Shown here in pieces: positions 1 to 9,179 of a stretch of DNA of 64,000 bases. The stretch is taken from positions 310,001 through 374,000 of the forward strand of contig CANLWY010000001.1 of assembly GCA_947494995.1 (NCBI GenBank). The letters are read 5' to 3'. The notes beneath the pieces were generated by a model. That model searched no databases. It was not told the origin of the DNA and saw only the letters and a list, made by a program, of their open reading frames with translations. Position 1 is the stretch's first letter. The number at the start of each line of letters is the position of its first letter. The stretch is from an uncultured Campylobacterales bacterium (lineage in GTDB: Bacteria; Campylobacterota; Campylobacteria; Campylobacterales; Arcobacteraceae). A program made the position numbers and the translations under genes.

Positions 1-1
1 G

Positions 2-1021
2 GGAACTAGAAAAACAGCAAAAGTAATTTTAGTTGATGCTAGACCAGCAAAAAAATTTATGGCAGGAACAATTCCGTCATCAATTAATATTCCAGATACG
101 GCATATGACAAGTTTATAGGACAATTAAAAGAGACTCCAAAAAATAAAGAAATCTTAGTATATTGTGGTGGATGGAAATGTGGTAAATCTCCAAAAGTTG
201 CAAATATGCTTAAAAAAGATGGATTTACAAATGTAAAACTTTATCAAGCAGGTGAGCCAGAGTGGAAAAAGAAAAACTATAGAGATGTAGGACTTCCAGT
301 TGTAAAATCAGCACAAAAGAAAAACTCTGCTGTGATCATTGATGCAAGACCATATAAAATGTTCTTAAAAGGTTCAATCCCTGGTGCAATTGCAATTCCT
401 GATACAAAAGTTGAAGAGTTAAAAGGAAGATTCCCAGTTAATCATTCTCAAAAAATTATTACTTTTTGTGGTGGATACCATTGTGCAAAATCTCATAAAG
501 TAGCTAAGAAACTAGTTTCTATGGGATATACTGATGTAAATGTATTTGCAGCAGGTATGCCAGCTTGGAAAAAAGCAGGACTTCCTACAACAGCAGGTGG
601 TGGAAAAGCAGCTCCTAAATCAGATGCTCCAAAAAAACCAGCATTTTCTAAAAATGGTGCAAAATTAGGTTCAGATGAAGGAAGTATTGATGGTGAGTGG
701 TTTAATGCATTTATCCAAAAAGGTAATGTACCTTCATATATTCAAATTGTAGATGTTAAGAGTGCTGAAGAGTTCAAAGATGGACACATCAAAGGTGCAA
801 TTAATATTGAAGCTGAAAAATTTAAAGCAAAAGAGTTTTATGCAAAATTACCAAAAGGTAAAACTATAGTATTTAACTGTTCTGCAGGTGGTAGATCAAT
901 TGAAGCTTGGACAAAATTAAAAGAAGCAGGATTAGATGTATCTGAAATCTTCTATTTTGATGCAAATATTGATTGTAAAGGAAATGAGTGTAAAATCGAG
1001 GTTAATGAGCCTATTGACTAA
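2..1021 (+). CDS. Multi-domain rhodanese-like protein (5' end outside window)
   Basis: The frame is open from base 2 with no start codon before residues typical of a domain interior, so the gene begins left of the window. Three rhodanese-like domains are visible in order: one cut at its N-terminus (VDARPAKKF, then loop CGGWKCGKS), a second (IDARPYKMF, loop CGGYHCAKS), and, after a Lys/Pro/Ala linker, a third (VDVKSAEEF, loop CSAGGRS). Each loop keeps the cysteine position used for persulfide chemistry; the first two carry an extra Cys and a C-terminal GKS/AKS instead of the usual arginine. A sulfurtransferase or sulfide-handling role is inferred from the family. The substrate is unknown. An internal ATG at 59 is within the first domain and is not the start. 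Confidence 0.88.
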   Translation, partial: GTRKTAKVILVDARPAKKFMAGTIPSSINIPDTAYDKFIGQLKETPKNKEILVYCGGWKCGKSPKVANMLKKDGFTNVKLYQAGEPEWKKKNYRDVGLPVVKSAQKKNSAVIIDARPYKMFLKGSIPGAIAIPDTKVEELKGRFPVNHSQKIITFCGGYHCAKSHKVAKKLVSMGYTDVNVFAAGMPAWKKAGLPTTAGGGKAAPKSDAPKKPAFSKNGAKLGSDEGSIDGEWFNAFIQKGNVPSYIQIVDVKSAEEFKDGHIKGAINIEAEKFKAKEFYAKLPKGKTIVFNCSAGGRSIEAWTKLKEAGLDVSEIFYFDANIDCKGNECKIEVNEPID

Positions 1022-1053
1022 TAGATTTTAGCTATTATTTTAAAATTAATGAT

Positions 1054-1088
1054 AAAGGGAAGAAATTGATTTTTCTTCCCTTTTTTTA
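1054..1088 (+). terminator. Rho-independent terminator after rhodanese gene
   Basis: A 12-bp perfect stem (arms 1054-1065 and 1072-1083, AAAGGGAAGAAA with its complement) with a 6-nt loop runs into a T-tract, 33 bases after the rhodanese stop codon. Confidence 0.9.
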
Positions 1089-1180
1089 TTTAATCATCTT
1101 AAAGAATCAATCTACTAAATTAGTACATATAAGTTTGAATTAGTTTTTGAAAAATATAGAGATATAAATAGATAGCTTAT

Positions 1181-1213
1181 AAAAAAAGGGTTAAACTCTA
1201 AATTTTAAACCTT
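1181..1213 (-). terminator. Terminator of polysaccharide deacetylase gene
   Basis: On the minus strand the arms AAGGTTTAAA and TTTAACCCTT pair with one mismatch and are followed by seven T. It lies just downstream of the deacetylase stop codon. Confidence 0.65.
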
Positions 1214-1226
1214 AATCTTCTATTTA

Positions 1227-2267
1227 TCATAAGTTATACCATTCACCCTCACTAGACTTTATATAAAACAACTCACTATTCCAATAAAAAACATCTTTTA
1301 AAGTCTTTGATGGAACAGTACAAGTAATTTTTTTTCTTCCCATACTCCAATCCGGTAATGCAACATTCACATGAAAAGCTTTTTCTTTTTCGTAAATACT
1401 TTTTTTTAATCTTTTCCCAGAAGCATCAAAACAGTTTAAGTTTTTAATTTTAAAATCATTTGTTTCTTTTATCGTAAAACTAAAAGATTTATTTTTTAAT
1501 TCATTCTCTTTAAATACTCTATTTTTTGTTTTAGTATTTTCTATATTCAATGGTTTCATATTTAAAAGTGATTTAAATCTTTCAATTTTTCCATAATTTG
1601 AATTCATAGGAAACCTAGGGATTTGAAATCTCTTAAAATTTTTATCAATACTACCTGATGATTGGGTAATTCCATAGTAATTAAACTCATTTAAAACATC
1701 TTTTAGTTTCTTATCATATTCGCCAAAAGGATAGGCAAATAGTTTTATATCAACATCTAGGTTTTCTTTTAAAGTTTTGTGAGATATGTTTAAATCTTTT
1801 TTAATAAACTCTTTAGACTCTCTTATTAAAAAATGATGATAATGACTGTGTGAGCCATAATGAATGAGTGGTTCCATCTTTTTTAACTCATTCCATGTAA
1901 GATATAAACTTGAACTATTTATTGCAGAAGTGTTTATAAAAACTGTAAAGGGAAGGTTATATTTTTTTAATACTTTGTAAGCATTTGTATAAACAGATTT
2001 ATATGAATCATCAAAAGTGATTGCCACTGTTTTTTTAGGAATAGTTTTATTCTTTTCAAAATATTCAATTATATCTTCAAGTGCCCATATTTTATAATTG
2101 TTTTTAATTAAATATTCTATATGTTTTTCAAAAAGTTCAGTTGATATTGATGTTGATTTTGGAGTTTCATCACTTACATGATGATATACAAAAATAGTAC
2201 TATGATTGGGTATATTATTTGCTAATAGAATTAATATAGAAAGAATAGTTAAAATAAATATTCTCAT
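1227..2267 (-). CDS. Exported polysaccharide deacetylase (NodB-homology) family protein
   Basis: The N-terminus (residues 1-18) is a hydrophobic signal or anchor, so the enzyme acts in the periplasm or at the envelope. The NodB-type core carries motif 1 TFDDS with Asp86 and Asp87 and motif 2 SHSHYHH with His140 and His144, which are the metal and base positions of carbohydrate esterase family 4. The substrate would be an N-acetylated glycan, but the sequence does not show which one. The roughly 130-residue C-terminal part has no motif I recognise. The gene is monocistronic, with a terminator downstream and a structured element upstream. Confidence 0.82.
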   Translation of the reverse strand: MRIFILTILSILILLANNIPNHSTIFVYHHVSDETPKSTSISTELFEKHIEYLIKNNYKIWALEDIIEYFEKNKTIPKKTVAITFDDSYKSVYTNAYKVLKKYNLPFTVFINTSAINSSSLYLTWNELKKMEPLIHYGSHSHYHHFLIRESKEFIKKDLNISHKTLKENLDVDIKLFAYPFGEYDKKLKDVLNEFNYYGITQSSGSIDKNFKRFQIPRFPMNSNYGKIERFKSLLNMKPLNIENTKTKNRVFKENELKNKSFSFTIKETNDFKIKNLNCFDASGKRLKKSIYEKEKAFHVNVALPDWSMGRKKITCTVPSKTLKDVFYWNSELFYIKSSEGEWYNL

Positions 2268-2396
2268 ATTGTACTACTTTTTAATAAGTATAAAAAAAGA
2301 GAGCTTAAAATACACCCATAAAGCTTCAGCAAACGTGGATGTGTGATTGTTTAGGTTTTATTGAATTAAATTAATGTATGAAAATTTGAACTTTCA

Positions 2397-2603
2397 AAGT
2401 GTTCCAGCCTTTGTTATGACTGGAAGTTTTCAATTTATTTTTGGAAAAGACCGAGGACTGTTTGACGGAATAAAAGGTACTAGATGTACCTTTTAGGAAG
2501 GAGTTCCGCAGGTCAGAAAATAGATTGTATACTGGAAGGAAGATTCTCCCATAACAACTCGGCTGGTTGTTTTTTGCCATACTTTTTACAACAAAAAAGT
2601 ATG
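2397..2603. other. Highly structured non-coding element (candidate RNA or repeat)
   Basis: A 353-base gap between genes holds a locally more GC-rich stretch packed with inverted repeats: 2402-2407/2420-2425, a nested set 2449-2452/2511-2514, 2466-2470/2504-2508 and 2472-2480/2486-2494 (9 bp perfect, AAAAGGTAC), then 2553-2558/2566-2571, and a 10-bp perfect one at 2578-2587/2594-2603. The minus strand can be read as a 79-codon ORF (2371-2610), but its composition looks translated from structured DNA and no protein family is recognisable. I read it as non-coding: a structured RNA or a dispersed repeat. The remainder of the gap (2268-2396) shows only AT-rich DNA. Confidence 0.5.
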
Positions 2604-2620
2604 AAAGCATAATATTGTTT

Positions 2621-3370
2621 TTATTGTTTTTCTTTTAATATATAAGTTTTAATTTTTTCAAAAGATGCATAATCATCACTTGAGATACTTTTATATAAAA
2701 TAGATTTAGATTCTATGAATGTTAAACTCTCTTTCATCATTGGTTTTTTGTTTGCTAACTCAAGTTCTTTTAATCCAATTAACCAATGTTCTTGGGACTC
2801 ATTACAATTAAAGAAATTATATTCTGAACTATAGCCATTGATTTTTGTAGGATGGAGCAATTTTAATTCTTTATCTTCAATAGCCCTCCAAAATCTGTCA
2901 TGCCAGTTTTTTTTATATCCAGTTGGATTTGTACTGAATTTTTCATATCCCCAGTAAGTCGTTATTTGATTGAAAAAAAGTTTACTTTCTTCATCAAAAC
3001 TATATTTTAATGTATATGAAGAGTATCTATCCATAAAGGATAAACTTGTCTTTTTATTTATTTCACAATATCTATTCTCATGATTTGATGAACCATCATT
3101 ATTACAATATTTATAAAACTTGTCTTTTTCTTTTTGAAGTTGTTGTTTAAACTTTTTTGTTTGAATAAACTTCTTCCCATTTACTATTGAATAGAGTTCT
3201 CTAAGTTTTATTTCTCGTTCTAAAATACCATCAATTAATTCTTGTTTTGTGATCTCTATTTGGTTTTTTGTACAATGAGGATAAGGTAAAATAGTAAATA
3301 ACCATATAATTAAAAATATTCCTAAAAAAGTAATTATAACAATTAATAGAGCGGTTATAAAGTTTTTCAA
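2621..3370 (-). CDS. Membrane-anchored protein of unknown function
   Basis: I do not recognise the family. Residues 4-28 form one long hydrophobic helix, probably a signal anchor. The rest is hydrophilic, Lys-rich and contains five or six cysteines (PHC, KYCNND, RYCEIN, FFNCNE) that could pair in the periplasm. Trp- and Tyr-rich stretches near the middle suggest a folded extracytoplasmic domain. It stands alone, with the folded element downstream on one side and the rplT terminator on the other. Confidence 0.6.
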   Translation of the reverse strand: MKNFITALLIVIITFLGIFLIIWLFTILPYPHCTKNQIEITKQELIDGILEREIKLRELYSIVNGKKFIQTKKFKQQLQKEKDKFYKYCNNDGSSNHENRYCEINKKTSLSFMDRYSSYTLKYSFDEESKLFFNQITTYWGYEKFSTNPTGYKKNWHDRFWRAIEDKELKLLHPTKINGYSSEYNFFNCNESQEHWLIGLKELELANKKPMMKESLTFIESKSILYKSISSDDYASFEKIKTYILKEKQ

Positions 3371-3442
3371 TAAATATCCTTTTTATAATAATTAGTATTA
3401 TATCTTAAAATAAAAAGAACTATATTAAAAGTTATATAGATA

Positions 3443-3477
3443 TAAAAAAAGGGCTGAAGCCTAAGCTCCAACCCTTT
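3443..3477 (-). terminator. Terminator of the thrS-infC-rpmI-rplT block
   Basis: On the minus strand a 13-bp stem (arms 3465-3477 and 3448-3460, two G-T pairs) with a TTAG loop is followed by seven T, 28 bases after the rplT stop. Confidence 0.88.
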
Positions 3478-3505
3478 ATTTTATTTTGCAAATTTTATTA
3501 AAAAA

Positions 3506-3865
3506 TTATGCTGCTAATGCTTCCTTAGCTTTAACTACTAATGATGCAAATGCTTCTGCGTCATTCATAGCGAAATCTGCTAAGATTTTTCTATCTAATT
3601 CAATGTTAGCTAATTTTAAACCGTTCATGAATCTTGAATAGTTGATATCATTTAATCTACAAGCAGCATTGATTCTGATGATCCAAAGCTTTCTAATATC
3701 TCTTTTCTTTTGTCTTCTATCTCTATAAGCGTATACTAAAGAGTGTTCTAATTGCTCTTTCGCTTTTCTAAAGTGTTTTCTTCTTCCAGAGAAAAATCCT
3801 CTAGCTTGCTTTAAAACTTTCTTATGTCTTCTTCTTCTAACTACACCAGTTTTTACTCTAGGCAT
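3506..3865 (-). CDS. rplT: 50S ribosomal protein L20
   Basis: The 119-residue basic protein begins [16 protein letters not shown] and matches L20 throughout ([25 protein letters not shown]). L20 binds 23S rRNA early in large-subunit assembly, and in E. coli and Bacillus it also represses its own operon. It is the last gene of the block, 114 bases after rpmI. That spacer contains small hairpins (CCAC-gtat-GTGG around 3938-3949 and an AT-rich palindrome at 3959-3982) that could be a leader or processing site. Confidence 0.98.
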   Translation of the reverse strand: MPRVKTGVVRRRRHKKVLKQARGFFSGRRKHFRKAKEQLEHSLVYAYRDRRQKKRDIRKLWIIRINAACRLNDINYSRFMNGLKLANIELDRKILADFAMNDAEAFASLVVKAKEALAA

Positions 3866-3958
3866 ATCTTTCCTTTCTTTACTCTATCTTTTAAATAGGT
3901 GTCGACGCTCTTCATCGTAATGTGGGTCGAACTTGTCCACGTATGTGGAGGGACTATA

Positions 3959-3982
3959 TAATTAACTAAAATTAGTTAATTA
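3959..3982. repeat. AT-rich palindrome between rpmI and rplT
   Basis: An 11-bp arm TAATTAACTAA and its complement are separated by two bases. The right arm includes the rpmI stop codon. It has no T-tract, so it is more likely an mRNA processing or stabilising hairpin than a strong terminator. Confidence 0.5.
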
Positions 3983-4177
3983 TGCTTGGCATAACATTCT
4001 TTTAACTCTTGTTAAGTCTGAGTCTGCAATAGTTTGTGGGTTTCTAAGATTTCTTTTTCTCTTAGAAGTCATCTTAGTTAAGATGTGGCTTCTGAAAGCT
4101 GATCCTCTTTTAATAGAACCATTTTTCTTTACTTTGAATCTTTTTAGAGCTCCACTGTTTGATTTCATTTTAGGCAT
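3980..4177 (-). CDS. rpmI: 50S ribosomal protein L35
   Basis: The 65-residue basic protein starts [15 protein letters not shown], with the family pattern K(M/T)xSGAxKRF and a C-terminal [11 protein letters not shown]. It is a structural component of the large subunit. It lies between infC and rplT in the usual order. A strong ATG start follows an AAAGGAAC sequence. Confidence 0.97.
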   Translation of the reverse strand: MPKMKSNSGALKRFKVKKNGSIKRGSAFRSHILTKMTSKRKRNLRNPQTIADSDLTRVKRMLCQA

Positions 4178-4282
4178 CGTACAGTTCCTTTCTAATAAAT
4201 TTGCATTTTCAATTGTGTGAAAAAGTTTGAGATTTTACTTAAACTTTGCTTTAGTTAAGTTTAAATAGGAAGTTAAGGTTTG

Positions 4283-4309
4283 AAAAAGGGTGAGTAGAAA
4301 CCCCTTTTT
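4283..4309 (-). terminator. Possible attenuator between infC and rpmI
   Basis: On the minus strand arms AAAAAGGG and CCCTTTTT (4302-4309 and 4283-4290) are separated by 11 bases. It sits just after the infC stop and could partly terminate or protect the infC 3' end before the rpmI-rplT messages. Confidence 0.5.
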
Positions 4310-4322
4310 CTTTTTTATCTAA

Positions 4323-4862
4323 TTAATTTTTATGGTGTTCGTTTTTAGGAACAACATACATATTAACAAATCGTCCCTCTTGTTTTGGTGCAGCTTCTCT
4401 TGCTCCTACCTCTTCTAGCATTGGCCATACTCTTTCAAGTACTTCAGCACCAGCTTCAGGATGAGCCATTTCTCTTCCTTTTAAGAATACTCTACATTTA
4501 ACATGGTAACCTTTTTCAAGGAATTCTATCGCATGTTTAACTTTATAGTTAATATCATTATCAGCAATTTTTACAGAGAATTTAACTTCTTTAACAACAA
4601 TAACTTTTTGTTTTTTCTTAGCTTCTTTTTTCTTTTTTTCTTGTTGGTATTTAAATTTACCATAATCCATTATTTTAGCAACAGGAGGTTTTCCATCTGG
4701 AGCAATAAGAACTAAATCTAGTCCTAAGTCATCAGCAGTAGCTTGTGCATCTCTTGTTGAGATTATTCCATAGTTTGTACCATCATCACCCATACATCTT
4801 ACTTCAGGAACTCTAATGTCCTCATTCATTATTACTTCATCTTTTTTATTTTGTCTACTCAA
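4323..4862 (-). CDS. infC: Translation initiation factor IF-3
   Basis: The 179-residue protein has the IF3-N domain ([37 protein letters not shown]) and the IF3-C domain ([29 protein letters not shown]). It binds the 30S subunit and checks start-codon selection. The chosen start is TTG, overlapping the thrS stop by four bases (TTGA) with AAAGGGAG correctly spaced before it. An internal ATG at codon 12 (4829) has only a weak ribosome site. Non-AUG starts are typical of infC, because IF-3 discriminates against its own start codon. Confidence 0.97.
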   Translation of the reverse strand: MSRQNKKDEVIMNEDIRVPEVRCMGDDGTNYGIISTRDAQATADDLGLDLVLIAPDGKPPVAKIMDYGKFKYQQEKKKKEAKKKQKVIVVKEVKFSVKIADNDINYKVKHAIEFLEKGYHVKCRVFLKGREMAHPEAGAEVLERVWPMLEEVGAREAAPKQEGRFVNMYVVPKNEHHKN

Positions 4863-6667
4863 ATTTTACTCCCTTTGTTAATTTCATTTACTAGTGTAAA
4901 GAATTCTTCTTTACTCATATTCGATTGTTCTCTTTTTCTTCTATCTCTTAATGCAATTGTTTGATTTTCTACTTCTTCATCTCCTACAACTACAATCATT
5001 GGTACTCTTTTCTTTTCAGCTATTCTAATTCTTTTATTAAGACTTTCATTCATATCAAAAACTTCTGAATCAATTTCATCATATAATAGCTCTTTTTGAA
5101 GCTCTTTTGCATATGCAACATGAGGTTCAGCAATTGGTACAAAAATAACTTGTGTAGGTGCAATTACAAATGGAAATTCACCTGCACAGTGTTCTGTTAA
5201 AATACCAATAAATCTTTCAAAAGATCCAAGAATCGCCCTGTGAATCATAACTGGTTGCTCTTTTTGTCCTTCTGCATTGATATATTCCATCTCAAAAGAT
5301 GTAGGTAGGTTCATATCAACTTGGATTGTACCACATTGCCATTTTCTTCCAATTGCATCAAGGATTTTGATATCAATTTTTGGACCATAAAATGCTCCTC
5401 CACCTTCATCTATTCCATAAGGTAAGTTTTCAGAATCTAGTGCATCCATTATACCTTTTGTTGTAGTTTCCCAGAATTCATCTGACCCAATAGCTTTTTT
5501 TGGTTTTGTAGAAACTTCCATTTCATATTCAAACTCAAATAATTTCATAAGAGAGTCTACAAATTCTATTACTTCATTAATCACATTTTTTACTTGCGAA
5601 GGTAGACAGAAAATATGTGCATCATCTTGAGTAAACTCTCTTACTCTAAATAATCCATGCATCGCTCCACTTAATTCATGTCTATGTACAACACCATATT
5701 CAAAAAATTTGATTGGTAAATCTTTATATGAAACTAAATCATTTTTAAAGATTTGAATATGACCAACGCAGTTCATTGGTTTGATACCATATTCTTGTTC
5801 ATCGATAGTTGTAAAATACATATTCTCTTTATAGTTTGCATAGTGACCTGATTTTACCCATTGATTTGCTTTTAAAATCTCTGGACCACGTACTGGCTCA
5901 TAACCTCTAATTCTATGCGCTTTATAAAGAAGCCTTTCAAGCTTTCCTCTTAATCTTGCACCATTTGGAAGCCATAATGGAAGTCCTGCTCCAATATCTT
6001 CATTAAATGCAAAAAGTTCTAACTCAGTTCCTAGTTTTCTATGATCTCTTTTTTTCGCTTCTTCTAGCATTCTTACATAGTCATTTAACTCTTTTTTATC
6101 AAAGAATGCAATTCCATAGATTCTAGTGATCATTTCATTTTCTTCGTCACCTCCAAGGTATGCTCCTGCAACCCTTGTAAGTTTAAATGCTCTAATCATT
6201 CTAGTGTTTGGTAAGTGTGGACCTCTACATAAATCTTCGAAGTCACCTTGCTTATATAAGGTTAATGTATCATCGGTAATATTTTGTAAAACAGCTTGTT
6301 TTAATTCATCATCTGCAAATTTTTCTAAGATTTCATTTCTATTTGTTTCATATCTTTCAATAGGAAGTTTTCTATTTGCTATCTCTTTCATTTTCTTTTC
6401 AATAGTAGGTAAGTCTTCATCAGAGATTTTAGATTCTACTTTAAAATCGTAGTAAAAACCTTCTGTTACAACAGGTCCTACGAAAAATTTTGCTTCAGGG
6501 TATAACTCTTTGATAGCTTGTGCCATCATATGAGCACAGGAGTGTCTAAGTATCTCTAGAGACTCAGGCGAATTATCAGCTTTTATCTCATCTCCTTGGA
6601 TGTTTAAAGCTTCAGCAGTCTGAAGGTCATATATTTGACCATCATTTAATACACCAATTGGTTCCAA
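4859..6667 (-). CDS. thrS: Threonine--tRNA ligase
   Basis: This class II synthetase charges tRNA-Thr. It shows the editing/N2 domain ([15 protein letters not shown], with CRGPHLP later), class II motif 2 around [15 protein letters not shown], motif 3 at [12 protein letters not shown], and the anticodon-binding C-terminus. At 602 residues it is shorter than the about 640-residue E. coli enzyme, because most of the N-terminal TGS domain is missing; only a short remnant precedes the editing domain. This shortened form is common in Campylobacterota. It is the first gene of the minus-strand thrS-infC-rpmI-rplT block. Confidence 0.98.
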   Translation of the reverse strand: MEPIGVLNDGQIYDLQTAEALNIQGDEIKADNSPESLEILRHSCAHMMAQAIKELYPEAKFFVGPVVTEGFYYDFKVESKISDEDLPTIEKKMKEIANRKLPIERYETNRNEILEKFADDELKQAVLQNITDDTLTLYKQGDFEDLCRGPHLPNTRMIRAFKLTRVAGAYLGGDEENEMITRIYGIAFFDKKELNDYVRMLEEAKKRDHRKLGTELELFAFNEDIGAGLPLWLPNGARLRGKLERLLYKAHRIRGYEPVRGPEILKANQWVKSGHYANYKENMYFTTIDEQEYGIKPMNCVGHIQIFKNDLVSYKDLPIKFFEYGVVHRHELSGAMHGLFRVREFTQDDAHIFCLPSQVKNVINEVIEFVDSLMKLFEFEYEMEVSTKPKKAIGSDEFWETTTKGIMDALDSENLPYGIDEGGGAFYGPKIDIKILDAIGRKWQCGTIQVDMNLPTSFEMEYINAEGQKEQPVMIHRAILGSFERFIGILTEHCAGEFPFVIAPTQVIFVPIAEPHVAYAKELQKELLYDEIDSEVFDMNESLNKRIRIAEKKRVPMIVVVGDEEVENQTIALRDRRKREQSNMSKEEFFTLVNEINKGSKI

Positions 6668-6756
6668 TAATTTCCTTTATAATATAAGTTTTTTTAAAAA
6701 ATTCATACATTTTATCGCATTTGCACTTAAATTTAATCTTAAGAGTTATTTTTCAA

Positions 6757-6762
6757 TATAAT
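6757..6762 (+). promoter_or_regulatory. -10 box for the 173-residue unknown gene
   Basis: A perfect TATAAT lies only 16 bases before the ATG at 6779, so a transcript starting at the usual distance would have a leader of about 8-12 bases. Confidence 0.45.
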
Positions 6763-6778
6763 TTTGTTAGAATAAGGG

Positions 6779-7300
6779 ATGATTTTAAACGTATCAAAAA
6801 TAAAAACCGAAGCTTTATTACTGTTTTGCAAAGACTTAATCTCTTCATACAAAGATAGCAATGAAAAATTATTTGATATAGATGATGAAATAGATAAGTA
6901 TATAATTCAAATATCAAATGATATGTATAAACAGATGGATAATTGTACTTTCCCAAATGAGTATTATATAAAAAATAGAAAGCATTATAGGGTCAAAGCT
7001 GTTTTAGAGGCATATAACTTTTTAAATAAAGAGATAACAAAAGAGCTTTCTGTTGATGGTACAGGAAAAGTCTTTAATCCTGCAATGTTATACTTTTCTT
7101 TACTTGCTGTTTGGTTTAAAGAGTTAGATAAAGAGAGTAAGTCAAAAGAGTATATTTATTTTACAATTTATCCATATGCAAATGTTTATGATAAATTATT
7201 AGTTAATATAAAAGATGAAAAATTTAAATTTTTAAATATAGCTATGTTAGAACTTGCTGAGAGAGTTATTTATAAACTTGATAAGACTTCTTTAAAATAA
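6779..7300 (+). CDS. Conserved hypothetical protein, 173 residues
   Basis: I do not recognise a named family. It is a soluble, helix-rich protein with no signal peptide or membrane segment, and it has balanced charged residues (several E/K runs). The central VFNPAMLYFSLLAVWF stretch is the most hydrophobic part. AAGGG directly touches the ATG, and the -10 box is only 16 bases upstream, so translation may start near the 5' end of the message. It stands alone between thrS (divergent) and the porin (convergent), sharing a bidirectional terminator. Confidence 0.65.
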   Translation: MILNVSKIKTEALLLFCKDLISSYKDSNEKLFDIDDEIDKYIIQISNDMYKQMDNCTFPNEYYIKNRKHYRVKAVLEAYNFLNKEITKELSVDGTGKVFNPAMLYFSLLAVWFKELDKESKSKEYIYFTIYPYANVYDKLLVNIKDEKFKFLNIAMLELAERVIYKLDKTSLK

Positions 7301-7323
7301 AAAGAGGTAAGAAACCTCTTTTT
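7299..7323. terminator. Bidirectional terminator between convergent genes
   Basis: A perfect 10-bp stem AAAAAGAGGT/ACCTCTTTTT with a 5-nt loop gives a T-tract on both strands, between the 173-residue gene and the porin gene. Confidence 0.88.
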
Positions 7324-7333
7324 ATCTTTATTG

Positions 7334-9004
7334 TTAGAATGTGTATCTTACAAAAGCTTTGATGTTTTGAGCTTTTTCAACTGGATCCATTCCCATAGCT
7401 TGAGCTTCATCCATTTTCATAGGTGTTCCCTCTGCTCCAAAGAAAGAGTTTGAACCTGTATAGTCATATTTAATATAACTATAGCTTAATCCCCAACTTA
7501 AAGCATTGTTGATTTTTTGATTTCTGTAGATTTCCCATGCCGTACCTCTAGCAGCAATTTTTGAACCTGTAAAAGAGTCTTCACCATAAGTCATAGATCT
7601 CCAGTATTTAGAACCTTTATTCCATTCAATACCAATTCTTGCATTATCTTGATCAATAGGACATGGCGCATTTACTCCAATCCAAAATGAGTGACCTACT
7701 TTAGAGTCTGTTGAACCTAACATACCTAATGCATTAGGTTTTGTTTTAGACATAGCAGCAGATGCAAAAACTATTGTATCATCTAAATAATCAGAGATAC
7801 CATCTCCAATACCATCAGATTTTAAAAGAATTGTAGCATAGTCCATATCCCCTACATCTTTAAATGATGGTGCATATGCACTTTGATATCCTAGTTTTTC
7901 ATGAGGTTGAATTCCAACTAAGTCAGCAGGATTTCCTGATTGCATATATGCTCCCATACTAGCTGGAGTGAATCCCATTGAAACAGCACCAAATGCATTG
8001 ATAGAATTTTGATCAAATCCAATAAGGTTCCATGCCCGTGAATAATTTAAATGAGCTGAGTATTGACCATCATTGTAAAGTGAAGCAATAAACCCTAACA
8101 TATCAATGTCAGTATTTTTAGTTTCATCTTCAGCATAATCAGTTCCATCCATTTGGAATCTTGGTTTAGCATTTGTTAAACCTCTACCACCACATACTTT
8201 AAACCATGAACCAGGAATACCTGTAACGTTCTCAGTATCAAGTTTAAATGAGAAACCATCAAACTCTACATTTACTACATGTGATAGTGGAGAGTTAGCT
8301 TCTTGATTATGTCTAACATTAATTCCTAAACCATCAGTTGAAGGTCTTCTACCAACTGAAACTGTCCATGGCATATCTAAACCAGCAATAGTATCGTCTT
8401 TATATAACCAATAAGCTTCTTTAACTTTTACTTCATTATCCATTGCATTTTCGTTTGTTACCCAGTCAAAGTCTGCGTATCCAACACCCATTGCATTATT
8501 TGATTGAGAGTGATTTGCTGTATCTCCCCATGCTTTGTTATAAGATAATTTAGCTTTAAATACAGTGTTATCATTTGGAGCATAAGAAGCACCTAGCCAT
8601 AATCTATTTGTAAGTAAAGCATCATTTTTAGATTTTTTACCACTTGCATGTTTATATTCAATATTATCAACTTGAGTTCTAAAGTCAACATCCCACTTGA
8701 TATTATCTTTAGCACTTTGAACTTTTGCAATATTTGCAGTCTTATCAATTCTTTCAACTTTCTTCTCAAGTTTTTTGAATCTTGCATCACTTGCTGTTGC
8801 ATTGTCATTTTGCATCATTTTTTCTAGTGATACTTTATTTTCTTTTGTTGCAGATTGTGCAACTCCAACTTGGTTTTCTAATGCAGAAATTTGAGCTTTT
8901 AAAGCTTCAATTTGTTGCATCATATCAGCATGAGTTACTTTAGCTGCGAAACTTGTAGTACTTAATGCTGCAATTGCACTTAGTACAACTATAGACTTTT
9001 TCAT
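7334..9004 (-). CDS. Outer-membrane porin-like protein (DUF3373 type)
   Basis: A signal peptide (MKKSIVVLSAIAALSTTSFAA) is followed by a coiled-coil segment of about 75 residues (MQQIEALKAQISALENQV, LEKKVERIDKT), then a long beta-rich domain with alternating aromatic residues ending FVRYTF. The terminal Phe is the beta-barrel signal for the BAM machinery. The coiled coil may anchor the barrel to the cell wall, as in other Campylobacterota porins. The ATG at 9004 is chosen over an upstream ATG at 9028 because AAGGAG precedes it by a good distance and the signal peptide starts there. It is expressed alone; a large perfect inverted repeat lies upstream. Confidence 0.85.
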   Translation of the reverse strand: MKKSIVVLSAIAALSTTSFAAKVTHADMMQQIEALKAQISALENQVGVAQSATKENKVSLEKMMQNDNATASDARFKKLEKKVERIDKTANIAKVQSAKDNIKWDVDFRTQVDNIEYKHASGKKSKNDALLTNRLWLGASYAPNDNTVFKAKLSYNKAWGDTANHSQSNNAMGVGYADFDWVTNENAMDNEVKVKEAYWLYKDDTIAGLDMPWTVSVGRRPSTDGLGINVRHNQEANSPLSHVVNVEFDGFSFKLDTENVTGIPGSWFKVCGGRGLTNAKPRFQMDGTDYAEDETKNTDIDMLGFIASLYNDGQYSAHLNYSRAWNLIGFDQNSINAFGAVSMGFTPASMGAYMQSGNPADLVGIQPHEKLGYQSAYAPSFKDVGDMDYATILLKSDGIGDGISDYLDDTIVFASAAMSKTKPNALGMLGSTDSKVGHSFWIGVNAPCPIDQDNARIGIEWNKGSKYWRSMTYGEDSFTGSKIAARGTAWEIYRNQKINNALSWGLSYSYIKYDYTGSNSFFGAEGTPMKMDEAQAMGMDPVEKAQNIKAFVRYTF

Positions 9005-9065
9005 TTTATTCTCCTTATATATAAACAAATGAAATTATATTCATATTACTATTATATTACATTTA

Positions 9066-9118
9066 AAAAACTGGTAATTGTTCAATATAAAAGTAATATT
9101 GAACAATTACCAGTTTTT
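9066..9118. repeat. 23-bp perfect inverted repeat upstream of the porin
   Basis: Arms 9066-9088 and 9096-9118 are exact complements over 23 bp (core ACTGGTAATTGTTCAATAT), with a 7-nt loop. It lies about 60-110 bases before the porin start and after the terminator of the small periplasmic gene. It could be an operator or long mRNA hairpin, or a second terminator. Confidence 0.8.
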
Positions 9119-9122
9119 GACA

Positions 9123-9170
9123 AAAAAAAGGGGAGGAAGGAAAAGGTTTGATTTAATACCCCTTTTTTAT
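9123..9170 (-). terminator. Terminator of the first 106-residue gene
   Basis: On the minus strand AAAAAGGGG and CCCCTTTTTTTT pair across a loop of about 27 bases and end in a long T-run, soon after the stop codon at 9180. Confidence 0.65.
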
Positions 9171-9179
9171 TCGGTTAAA

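Noticed and set aside
2371-2610. 79-codon ORF on the minus strand
   Set aside because: It overlaps the strongly folded element almost exactly, has no ribosome site of quality and no recognisable family; treated as non-coding.
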